Positions 14,968-23,400 of a stretch of DNA of 24,888 nt are shown here, piece by piece (position 1 is the first letter of the stretch; each line of letters begins with the position of its first letter). The position numbers and the translations under genes were made by a program. Origin of the DNA: a virus; the IMG/VR virus record IMGVR_UViG_3300020442_001944, positions 1 to 24,888 of that record; one strand, given 5' to 3'. The notes under the pieces are model-generated. The model was not told the origin of the DNA, did no database searches, and saw nothing but the letters and a program-made list of their open reading frames with translations.

Positions 14968-15733
14968 CGTAAATAGCCTCCGCCATAATTTTGTGGCCCT
15001 TTGCGTTGGGGTGTGTATCTTCTTCACTAATTCTATGATCGTCTTGTAACAAATCGTCCATGCAGTAACCACCAATTCTTTTGTCTATTGGCCAACCTAC
15101 AAAACTATTTTCCATTGTATCTATGTATGGACTGTTTATAATGTGTTTACAAAATTCCTTGTAATAAATCTGTTCAATGTGTTCAAAATGGCCCATAAGA
15201 GGTTTACAGCCCTGTGTCTGAAGAACGGGAACTGTAATGACCGACTGTAAGGCGTGCATGTAGGAGAGTGTTTCTAGCGCTCCTGCCTTGATACTGTTGA
15301 TATGGGCATCACAATGCATCTTACTAACATTATATTTTAGGCCCTGTTTCTTAGGATTACGAGCCGGTGGTTTATAGAACTTATCATGCCAATCAGCGTC
15401 CTTGATTATTCTCTCTGGATGAAAACATCTCCAAGGATTTTGATTTAGATTTCTGTCTTTGACATCAAGGTATAGACTTACTCGTTGGTGTTCAGACCAC
15501 ATAGCAACAACAAGTCCAACATTTTTCTCTACCAGAAACCTCTCTGTAATTGTCCTGTATATTGCCTTGTTACCAAAGCCACACTCGCCTAGATTAATGA
15601 GCTTCATGTCCAACTTATCAGCCAGAAGCTCTCCCCACAAAGGAAACTCTTCAATTTTCTCTTGTCTCGCATAGTTGTCAGTGTAGGAGCATCCACCTAC
15701 AATCAACTTCTTTTTTTTAGAAAACAGGGACAT
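14942..15733 (-). CDS. SGNH-hydrolase-like protein (first module)
   Basis: A 263-residue protein. LIVGGCS16YTDN is block I with the serine nucleophile, the usual GDS being replaced by GCS. LGECGFGN carries the block II glycine and block III asparagine-like residues. D239-T-H241-P-N-A-K-G-H is the catalytic Asp-His block. Like its paralogue at 10837-11460 it has no signal peptide. It differs by an insertion of about 50 residues after VVAMWSEHQRV. These enzymes commonly add or remove acyl groups on sugars, which fits the neighbouring glycosyltransferase. The start overlaps the end of the carbamoyltransferase by 17 bases. Confidence 0.8.
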   Translation of the reverse strand: MSLFSKKKKLIVGGCSYTDNYARQEKIEEFPLWGELLADKLDMKLINLGECGFGNKAIYRTITERFLVEKNVGLVVAMWSEHQRVSLYLDVKDRNLNQNPWRCFHPERIIKDADWHDKFYKPPARNPKKQGLKYNVSKMHCDAHINSIKAGALETLSYMHALQSVITVPVLQTQGCKPLMGHFEHIEQIYYKEFCKHIINSPYIDTMENSFVGWPIDKRIGGYCMDDLLQDDHRISEEDTHPNAKGHKIMAEAIYDAYAKIYS

Positions 15734-17060
15734 TATATTTTCTTGACCACTCTTCTGCTTGTTCCCATGTATTGATCATGGGTTCTCCCTTGATATTAAG
15801 GGATGTATTAAGTAACATGGGACAACCTGTTCGATCATACCATTCTTCTAAAATTTCTCTGAGCACAGTACCACACCCCTGTTTGACTATCTGCACTCGA
15901 GCAGTGCCATCCACATGTGTAACCGACTTATAATCGTGTTTTGCCTTTGCGACAAACTGCATGTACTCATTCATCGGCCCGGAGAAATATTCATCAGCAT
16001 ATTCATCCAGAATAGCAGGAGCAAAAGGCCTAAATAACTGTCTGCGCTTAATCCTATTAACCGTATCCTTAATATCATATCGTGGATCGCCAAGGAGCGA
16101 ACGATTGCCAAGAGCTCTTGGGCCAAACTCTGCTCTTCCATTTGCTAGACCAACGATATGATTTTTCTCAAGTTCTTCCACAACTTCCTTTACATGTGTC
16201 CGCCTCATGATAGGATACCCAAGGAAAGGATTTGTCCACTGTAACTTTTTCTTTCGCACCAATGCAGCTGCACCAAGCGCACTGCCGGAATCGCCGGGTG
16301 AAGGCATGATCCAGATATTTTTACCTTTTATCTTAGAGTTCGCAGCACAGTTCAGCGCACACCCGCCCATGAGAACGAGGTTTTGGTGTGGACACATCTT
16401 TACGAGTTTCAGCAACTCTTGTTCATATAATGCTTGAATTGACGCAGCCAAATCTTCATTTTTAGCATCAGGAAGAATATTACCAATACCACGATGATTG
16501 TTCTCCCACAATCGCTCTTCTAATTGCTTAACATAAAGAGGTTGTCCAAACGCAGCCATACCCATTGTGATGTACTCATCCTCGTTGGGTTTGAGTCCTA
16601 TGCGTTGGGTAACTGCTGAATACAACAATCCTAGAGAGTAAGGATATTTCCAAGAGGTAATCTTTTTAAGCTTATCATCTTTTGCTTTCCATATGGAAAT
16701 AGTGTCCCACTCACCAATTGCATCAATGACCAATACATTACACTCATCAAACGTAGAAGTGTAGTAACCAGCAGCTGCGTGAGACTCATGATGACCAAAA
16801 CTTGTGTCGTAGTTAATTCTAGGCTTTTGCCAGGACTGACCGGCCCACCAACGTCTTAAATTTTTTTTGAAAGGTTTTTCGTAGTATGCAATAACGTCTG
16901 GTTGATATCTTTTTGATTTAGGCCACTGCTCTGAATGAACCCACTTATCACCTTTTATCCTACTATATCTCTCGGAGTGTGATGCGTAAATAATTTTACT
17001 GTCTTGAAGAAGAGCCAGCGCACCGTCATGAAACCCTTCTGATATACCTATGATATTCAT
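15717..17060 (-). CDS. Carbamoyltransferase, NodU/CmcH family
   Basis: A 447-residue protein. GISEGFHDGALALL opens the Kae1-like N-terminal domain. FGHHESHAAAGYY (H90, H91, H94) is the metal-binding motif. LVLMGGCALNCAANSKI and MPSPGDSGSALGAA are the ATP-binding signature segments. GRAEFGPRALGNRSLLGDPR and LNTSLNIKGEPM mark the C-terminal domain. The family first makes carbamoyl-adenylate from carbamoyl phosphate and ATP, then transfers the carbamoyl group to a hydroxyl, usually of a sugar or antibiotic. At 447 residues it is shorter than NodU or TobZ (about 550-570) but keeps all signatures, so it looks complete. Homologues are known in marine T4-like phages. AGGGTGAGG precedes the ATG. It is the first gene of the enzyme run. 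Confidence 0.92.
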   Translation of the reverse strand: MNIIGISEGFHDGALALLQDSKIIYASHSERYSRIKGDKWVHSEQWPKSKRYQPDVIAYYEKPFKKNLRRWWAGQSWQKPRINYDTSFGHHESHAAAGYYTSTFDECNVLVIDAIGEWDTISIWKAKDDKLKKITSWKYPYSLGLLYSAVTQRIGLKPNEDEYITMGMAAFGQPLYVKQLEERLWENNHRGIGNILPDAKNEDLAASIQALYEQELLKLVKMCPHQNLVLMGGCALNCAANSKIKGKNIWIMPSPGDSGSALGAAALVRKKKLQWTNPFLGYPIMRRTHVKEVVEELEKNHIVGLANGRAEFGPRALGNRSLLGDPRYDIKDTVNRIKRRQLFRPFAPAILDEYADEYFSGPMNEYMQFVAKAKHDYKSVTHVDGTARVQIVKQGCGTVLREILEEWYDRTGCPMLLNTSLNIKGEPMINTWEQAEEWSRKYNVPVF

Positions 17061-17096
17061 AGCCTCACCCTACCATACCAAAAAGATAAAATCAAG

Positions 17097-17594
17097 TTAC
17101 TTTACAAATTTATTATACGCTACAATCGCCTCCAGCGGGGTAGTTGACTTTCGAATATCAGTCTTACCCTTTTTTGCCTTAGAATTCTTGACGGAATCTT
17201 GTTCAAACATTTTGAGTTTAAGTTTGAAAAGCATTTCTTTATGTTGTTCGTTTTCCTCATCAAAATCGAATAAGAGATCAAATGAAGCTTGTCTTTCTTC
17301 ACCACCCTGGCCCGTTCCATCATTACCATGACCATATAGGTTGTTATCTGTAGCATATTGGTGAAACGCATCTCTGAACTCTTGACGAACACGTTCATTT
17401 CTATTACGTGTGCATTCATCAAGGCTCTCATACGACCATTCCTTTAGAAGAGCTTGGAATTGATGATCCTCTTCATCAACAACAACATAATACTCACGAT
17501 TTACTTCGCCATCACTGTACAGGACACACACCGTATCCAGTTCTGGATTGGTATAATATGCCTCTACAATTTTTTCCGAAAATGGATAACTCAT
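17097..17594 (-). CDS. Protein of unknown function, conserved-looking in marine T4-like phages
   Basis: A 165-residue, acidic, soluble protein opening MSYPFSEKIVEAYYTNPELD. The central stretch, NERVRQEFRDAFHQYATDNN, is helical, followed by a Gly-rich linker (GHGNDGTGQGGEE) and a second helical region (FDEENEQHKEMLFKLKLKMFEQD). The lysine-rich C-terminus ends AYNKFVK. From memory it resembles small proteins of unknown function encoded next to structural genes in cyanophages, but I cannot name a family. AGGAG sits before the ATG and a late-promoter-like CATAAATAA lies about 20 bases upstream. Late expression with the virion genes is therefore likely. About 36 bases separate it from the carbamoyltransferase. 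Confidence 0.7.
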   Translation of the reverse strand: MSYPFSEKIVEAYYTNPELDTVCVLYSDGEVNREYYVVVDEEDHQFQALLKEWSYESLDECTRNRNERVRQEFRDAFHQYATDNNLYGHGNDGTGQGGEERQASFDLLFDFDEENEQHKEMLFKLKLKMFEQDSVKNSKAKKGKTDIRKSTTPLEAIVAYNKFVK

Positions 17595-17611
17595 TTTAAT
17601 CTCCTGACTCT

Positions 17612-17619
17612 TATTTATG
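17612..17619 (-). promoter_or_regulatory. Probable T4-type late promoter before the 165-residue gene
   Basis: The minus strand reads CATAAATAAG, one mismatch from the T4 late core TATAAATA. The ATG at 17594 is 18 bases downstream of the motif, with AGGAG between them. The spacing to the start codon equals that at the gp13 promoter. The motif overlaps the stop codon of the preceding structural gene. It could begin the transcript that carries the carbamoyltransferase and the rest of the enzyme run. Confidence 0.5.
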
Positions 17620-18562
17620 CCTTGGCAATACGTAAATTCGTGGTTGTGATCGTCGCTGGTGAACCATTCGGAAATTCCTGTGACCTATAATCATCTCCAA
17701 CCTGTCTAGTTTGATAGTTGCCCGAGCCATTCAACCGTGTGTCAACCATAGCTGTGCCTCTAGTATTACCGCCAGAAGTTGCCATAGTGTATGTAATTTT
17801 ATATCCATCATCGGACGCAGCAGCCCAGTAACGTAACCAGGCCCCAAGGACACTATCTATTGTTGAAGATGACATTGATTGTAATTCATTGCTGCCATCA
17901 ATAATTATAGGAAAAACACTCGGCGTGGTTGAAGCCGCATTTCTACGATGTAAGTAATAACTTGTAATAGTAGTTGGTTGGTCAAGTGTCTCTGGAATGC
18001 CGCCGGAGGTATACGCACTTGTATCTGCTCTGGTATCAACAAAAACAGCGTCAGAAGAAACAGCAGTATAATTGGAAGCGGCCGTTGCAGAAGTGGTAAT
18101 AGTATACGTTCCTGCCGTGTTGGCACTTTCTGTTCCAGATACTAAGAGATCAATTGCTGGTTTAACAAACGTATCTTTCATGTCAGCTTCTGTCATTGCA
18201 ATAATTGAACCAGAACCCGAATCATAATACACTGGAAATGATGTATTAGTTGACGGTTGAGAATGTCCGCTGGTCGTCTGAGTCATTCCCACACGATCAT
18301 AAGAAACTGTCACGGTTGATGGTTCAGCAGTAGAACTTTCAGCAACAAAAGCAGTGCTGGATTGTGATGTTGACCCTGCTTGTTGTCTTGTATCGCTAAT
18401 AGCATCCAAGTTTTGTGCTGAACCAGTGTCCACGGCCAAAGTCACAGAAGGAGACTGTCCATAGTAGTAGATCATTCTTTCTTGAATTTCTACGATCTCT
18501 GCGGCAGTCATTTCTTGAAGGTCGTTGCTGCCGTTAACATACAAAGGTGTTCGTGCAGTCAT
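17615..18562 (-). CDS. Virion structural protein built from three repeats
   Basis: A 315-residue protein, rich in Ser, Thr, Gly and Ala and low in Lys and Cys, which is typical of phage fibre or tail-surface proteins. Three segments share a pattern: PLYVNGSNDLQEMTAAEI (from residue 6), PVYYDSGSGSIIAMTEAD (from 110) and PIIIDGSNELQSMSSSTI (from 218). Each is followed 50-65 residues later by a (V/S)DTR motif (near residues 57, 176 and 274). It is therefore three divergent modules of about 105 residues. The start overlaps the stop of the fibre-like gene (TAATG) and the gene is likely late-expressed with it. The exact virion location is unknown. Confidence 0.75.
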   Translation of the reverse strand: MTARTPLYVNGSNDLQEMTAAEIVEIQERMIYYYGQSPSVTLAVDTGSAQNLDAISDTRQQAGSTSQSSTAFVAESSTAEPSTVTVSYDRVGMTQTTSGHSQPSTNTSFPVYYDSGSGSIIAMTEADMKDTFVKPAIDLLVSGTESANTAGTYTITTSATAASNYTAVSSDAVFVDTRADTSAYTSGGIPETLDQPTTITSYYLHRRNAASTTPSVFPIIIDGSNELQSMSSSTIDSVLGAWLRYWAAASDDGYKITYTMATSGGNTRGTAMVDTRLNGSGNYQTRQVGDDYRSQEFPNGSPATITTTNLRIAKA

Positions 18563-20241
18563 TAAGAGATTCCCTTCACAGTCTTCAAGGTACTTCCAGC
18601 CGCATTTTTAATTAACAAAGTAGAACCGGCTGTGGCCGTAACCGTACCAGAAACAGTTAAGTTTCCACCAGAACTCAAAGACATTTTTTCTGTTGCGGTT
18701 TCACTTGCACCAACTCTAAACGCTAATTTGGTCGCATTATTATCTGCGGCAAAATCTCCTTCGGATATGGCATCAATAGCTGCAGCAACTAATACTGCAT
18801 CTGTGCCTGTGCCTTCATCTGGTGCTTGCCACCTAATACTTCCTAGTACATCAGAAGCCTGAATATCCGTTTCACCAGTTTGTAAAACAAAAACTACAGG
18901 TTTATCATCACCTGATGCGGTATGTTTTAATGCAAGGCCAGTATCTGCAACATGGGTCAGGGTGATTTCACCATCAGTGCCAAATGTCGTTACTACACCA
19001 TCATGTGACAACGCAACATCACTACTAACATTTAACGCACCATTCAAATCAAGTGCGCCTGTTATAATAACGCCACCAGAATAGGTTTCAAACTTTTTAG
19101 CATTATCATAGTAAAGTTCTACTGCACCATCTGGATTAAAATCTGCCATTGTTTCGGTGCTATATTTAAGAGTAATACCGCCACCACCTTGATCATCTAT
19201 GATAAGATTACCAGCATTATTTACAATATATCCATGACTTCCGGTATGGTAAATCTGTAAATCACTATCAGTACCAAGTAGAATTTTTGCGCTATCAGGA
19301 AACAGAACGTCATCTGTGCCTGTTGGAATTGAGAATACCGTAGCATCGGCATCGTTCTTGAAAGTGATATCTGAGGTTGAGCCTTGACCTGTTAAGATTA
19401 GGCCTTCAGCAGAGGTATAACCAATAGCTGCGTTGTCTCCAGCAGAGGTATCTCCATCTGGTTCAAAGGTATTGGCTGTGGCCACTCCTGTAATTGCAAG
19501 AGTAGAACCATCAAAGGTAAGATTAGCTTCGCCGACAGCCTGTGTAGAACCGTTTGTAGTGAGAACACGGTTGTTAACGTCACCAGAAGCTATACTAAGA
19601 CCAGTGGACTGATTAACAAATTGAAGATTACCAGCCCCATCAGTAGACAGAACTTGGTTTGTGGTGCCATCAGCTGCTGGCGTAGTATACTGAATACCAC
19701 CAGAAGCTGGTGGGACAAACAGGGCACCAAGTAGATTATCTCCTGTTGCACTTTGATATTCTATTTTGTCGCCATCACGTTCATCCAAAAGAAAATCAGG
19801 TTTACCAAATGTTGATGTTTCCAAAAGAACATCATCTTCTGGAATTGGTGCTGGGTTCGTTAAGTGATCGCCGGTATTTTCCTCAAAGAGAAGTACATCC
19901 TCAACATCAACGCCATCGGCAGAGGCATCTAGAAGCAAAGCGCTTCCAGCGTTTGAGTTGGATGAATCTGTTCCATCTAAAATAATGGAGTCAGTGGTAT
20001 CTGAACCGATAATGGCAAGTGTGCCACTTTTATTTTGAAGCGTCTGAGTTTGGTCAGCCGTAGGATCAACTAAAGTCAGCGTTGTCTCAAATTCATCTTC
20101 AGTAGCTCCTTCAAACGTAATAGATGTACCAAACGTAGCACTGGTCTGCAACGAATCAACATCAGTTTGAAGTTTATTAAACTCTAAACGAAATTCCTCT
20201 AATGTTTGAGAGGCTGTTATCTGTGAAGCACTAATCGCCAT
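18562..20241 (-). CDS. Tail-fibre-like structural protein
   Basis: A 559-residue protein. A short N-terminal coiled coil (LEEFRLEFNKLQTDVDSLQT) probably trimerises it and attaches it to the tail. The rest is beta-rich with repeated fibre motifs typical of marine phages: TNQVLSTDGAGNLQFV, LGTDSDLQIYHTGSHGYIV, ELYYDNAKKFETYSGGVIITG and LSSGGNLTVSGTVTATAGS. It ends TLLIKNAAGSTLKTVKGIS with no visible intramolecular chaperone domain. It would bind the host surface or connect to a receptor-binding protein. The gene starts 11 bases inside the end of the small coiled-coil gene and overlaps the next structural gene by the TAATG arrangement. Confidence 0.82.
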   Translation of the reverse strand: MAISASQITASQTLEEFRLEFNKLQTDVDSLQTSATFGTSITFEGATEDEFETTLTLVDPTADQTQTLQNKSGTLAIIGSDTTDSIILDGTDSSNSNAGSALLLDASADGVDVEDVLLFEENTGDHLTNPAPIPEDDVLLETSTFGKPDFLLDERDGDKIEYQSATGDNLLGALFVPPASGGIQYTTPAADGTTNQVLSTDGAGNLQFVNQSTGLSIASGDVNNRVLTTNGSTQAVGEANLTFDGSTLAITGVATANTFEPDGDTSAGDNAAIGYTSAEGLILTGQGSTSDITFKNDADATVFSIPTGTDDVLFPDSAKILLGTDSDLQIYHTGSHGYIVNNAGNLIIDDQGGGGITLKYSTETMADFNPDGAVELYYDNAKKFETYSGGVIITGALDLNGALNVSSDVALSHDGVVTTFGTDGEITLTHVADTGLALKHTASGDDKPVVFVLQTGETDIQASDVLGSIRWQAPDEGTGTDAVLVAAAIDAISEGDFAADNNATKLAFRVGASETATEKMSLSSGGNLTVSGTVTATAGSTLLIKNAAGSTLKTVKGIS

Positions 20242-20470
20242 TATTGTTACCTACCAATTCTTTGAGTAGACTTTTAATCTCATGCATTTCGCATTTTAGA
20301 TTATTTATCTCTCTAGTTGTTTGTCTTATTGCATCCCTCTGCATTTCAGCAGCCTGCGCTCTCTTTTTTGCCCTTTCATAAGCACTCTTGTCTGTATTAA
20401 TAACAGCCTTGCTATTCATATCTTTAACTAAGTGTTCATAACCTTCTACTTGTCTAATATTATCACTCAT
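20231..20470 (-). CDS. Small coiled-coil protein beside tail genes
   Basis: A 79-residue protein from the ATG at 20470, one base after the TAA of the giant tail gene; longer in-frame extensions would run back into that gene. It opens MSDNIRQVEGYEHLVKDMNS, followed by AVINTDKSAYERAKKRA, and then two heptad-like helices (AEMQRDAIRQTTREINNLK, EMHEIKSLLKELVG). Its charge pattern and position match a small conserved protein of unknown function that I recall from cyanophage tail clusters. It may be a tail-fibre assembly or attachment factor; that is inference. It overlaps the fibre gene start by 11 bases. Confidence 0.75.
   Translation of the reverse strand: MSDNIRQVEGYEHLVKDMNSKAVINTDKSAYERAKKRAQAAEMQRDAIRQTTREINNLKCEMHEIKSLLKELVGNNNGD
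20302..20308 (-). promoter_or_regulatory. Possible late promoter before the tail-fibre-like gene
   Basis: The minus strand reads GATAAATAA inside the small coiled-coil gene, 61 bases before the fibre start codon. It is one base from the T4 late core, but the distance to the start is longer than at the two better sites, and the coding context makes chance likely. Confidence 0.22.
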
Positions 20471-20471
20471 T

Positions 20472-23400
20472 TTACATCGCCAGGGCAATACACCGCAAAT
20501 CTTTAAGTCTAGGCGGTTGTGCTGAATTGGTTCCTTTAAGAACAATCTTAATTGAGAAGGCAATAAACTCATCAAGAGCTGTGCCCTCACCCTGATCAGT
20601 CACCCCTCCAGTGTAAAGATACTGTTGGAAATCTGACTTAACGAGTGATGGTTGCGCTACTGTATCAGGTTCACCAGCAGCATTAAATGGGGCATAACCC
20701 AGATCGTCAAATGCAGATGCATCATCAGACCGCAAGATTTTATAATAAACTTCAATATCAGCAGTGTTATGTCTATTCGCAGCAAAGAAAACCTTTAAAG
20801 CAGTAGCAGGATTTTCTAGAGAAACCTTCCTTGTAATATAAATTGCCGCATTGTTATCTCCCTCTGGGGCCACAGATGAAACATAATCGGTTGTTGGATA
20901 AACATCTGAAGCACTATCAATTTTGTTCAGCCTGTTACCCACAGCAATAAACGAAGCCCGATCCATGTCAATGACAGGAGACACATCAGAATTTTCTGTG
21001 GTAAGTTTCAAGTCCATGAAGAAAGATTTATTACCATCGTTTTCCAATGTTTCATTAACAGATGAAGCAATCATATGTGGTTTATCAAAATCTATATTCT
21101 GATCTAGATCAATGTCAAACGCATCCGCAGCCAAAGTGTTAACAAACGAAGACTGAGCTCCAGAAGCGCTCGTCGCCGTCATAGGCCTAATACTGGTTTC
21201 AATATTTGTTTTAGGTAATTTTAAATGCCCTAGTTGCGTATTACCTGTATCCATCATAGCATTTTCAGACGCAACCACTTTATCTCCGCCATTCTGAGCA
21301 GTTGTAGAACCGCCACTAATTTGAGGTGTTGTTGATAGAGTAACCGTGTAAGAATCAATACCAATGTTACCAAGAGCGGTGTGCGTCTTGTTAATCTCTG
21401 TAAGAGGAACACCATGCAACATATAAAATTCAACAGTTGCACCAGCCGAGTGAGCAACAGCTGTTGTGCTGTTCTGACCACGAACCGCACTTGATACAGT
21501 CGATCCAGATATAGCAGTGTATTTGATAATTTCGTCACCAATTTTGACGAACCATTCACCACTGGTGTTGTTTCTAAATTTCCCACTGGTATCGTCAAAA
21601 TCAGTAGAAGATGTAAGAGTAAACGTGGTCGCAGTGCTATCCAGTGCTGCAGCCAATGTGGTTGATGCGCCAGATACGACACCACTGATTTCCACATTAT
21701 TAGTTGATGCATACATATGATGATTTTGGTGCAACACACGTAAAGCGGTATTTCCATGATCAAATATAATTGGATTGTTTGCCAACGTCTTTGTTGGAAC
21801 AGCATCATTCGTCAGTGTTACTGTTCCCCCTGTAGTCTCAAACTTAGCGGCCCGCATCACAAAGGCTATGTCCTCGGTTAAGGACGGAGCCCATGTGCTC
21901 GCATTGTGTGATTTAAACATAGTGCCAAGATGCGGTTGTTCAGAAACAGCACGAGCACCGTCAATGGTCGTTTCTCCCATACGAGAAATAAATAATTTAT
22001 ATTCTGGTGAGGAAGTCATCACCAGAAACGCATACTCAACCCCATGTTGACAAAACACAGGACTAGGAAATCTAAATGTTGTGGCTGTTGCGCCAGTAAG
22101 ATCAGCGTTTACCTCACTTGGTTTTTTAACAGAACGAGCAAATGGCAATGTTTTTGGGCCAGGGAAACCGTTCACAGTATTTCTAATTTCTACCCAAACA
22201 GGTAGATTTTGGTCTTTGTGAGTGAAGTAAAGGTCAATTGATGTGATAAATCGACCAGGCGATTGGCTACTCTTACCACCACGAGGCGCTACTTTACCGT
22301 CATTATGCAACCCATCGCCAGGTTTAATGAAGAAAGTTTGAGCAATTGGATCACCGCCGTCGCCGTTGTCCCAATCGGTCCAATCGTCTCCATCTTGAAC
22401 CGGAGGCAACGGGACAACAGTTTGAGAGACATTGGTGCTGGTAACACTTCGGTTTGAGCTAACCTCTCTCAATTCTAATCTAGCATTACGAGTTGCAATA
22501 ATTGTTTCTTGTTCTGTTTCCAAAATTCCAACCGCATTATATATCGTCTGGCCCTCAGTTTCCGGCATTTTTGATGTAACGTTCGTCGGACTAGAGGTTA
22601 ACCTAAATTCGACTTCGCCGGTTCTAAATTTAGGATTTCCATCAATTTTAGGATCAGGGATTGCAAATACACCTTTAATTTCACCAGTAGCATCAGTAAT
22701 CAAAGGTGTTCCAGCGGCAATAACACCACTAACATCAGCGGCATCAGTTGTGTAACCAGAAGTAGCTGTAATGTATTGAGTAACATCTTGTTTATCAAAG
22801 AACGCATACAGTCTCATATTTGGATAGAAACCTGTGCCTTCGAAAGCAACATTCCTTGCACGAACAAATGGAATAAAAGCCCTCTGTATAACTTTTGTGC
22901 CTTGAGATTCCAAATCAATCTGTGGAACAACATTTGTTTGGATGCCTGTGCGTGTTTGGTCTGATCTCGTTGTTGTTATGGTAGTAATTATATCACCGCC
23001 GCCGGCGAAACCTGTCTGTTGCGAGCCGTCACGGGTGGTTGAAGTTCCGACAACGCCACTCCACGTTGTTTGCCAAGAATTCCAAACAGTTCCTAACCTA
23101 CTTCTGTTTGCCTCAAGGAATGTATCGAAATTACCTTCTACGTTAACAATCAAATCTGGTGCTTGTTCTGTTTCAAACCATTCATCACCAGAGGGCGACA
23201 ATTCAATCCGGCCCTGCCAGTTAGCCAAAAGAACTGGTGTTACTCGTTCCACACGAGTCTTATATGGTTGTTCTTGGAACACCACCTCATTATATGGAAG
23301 TGTTATTAGATCACCTGTTCTCGCATATCCAGCAGTTGCTCTTTCAGAGTCGGTTTCTGCCTGTTCGATTAAGCTAATACCTTTTGGAGTACATTCCGGC

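Noticed and set aside
14788-15075. 95-codon version of the small gene before the radical SAM enzyme
   Set aside because: The first 36 codons lie inside the SGNH coding region, and the GGAGG site points to the ATG at 14967, so the shorter 59-residue form was chosen.
20231-20590. 119-codon version of the small coiled-coil gene
   Set aside because: Its first 40 codons duplicate the end of the giant tail gene in another frame; the ATG at 20470, one base after that gene's stop, gives a clean protein.
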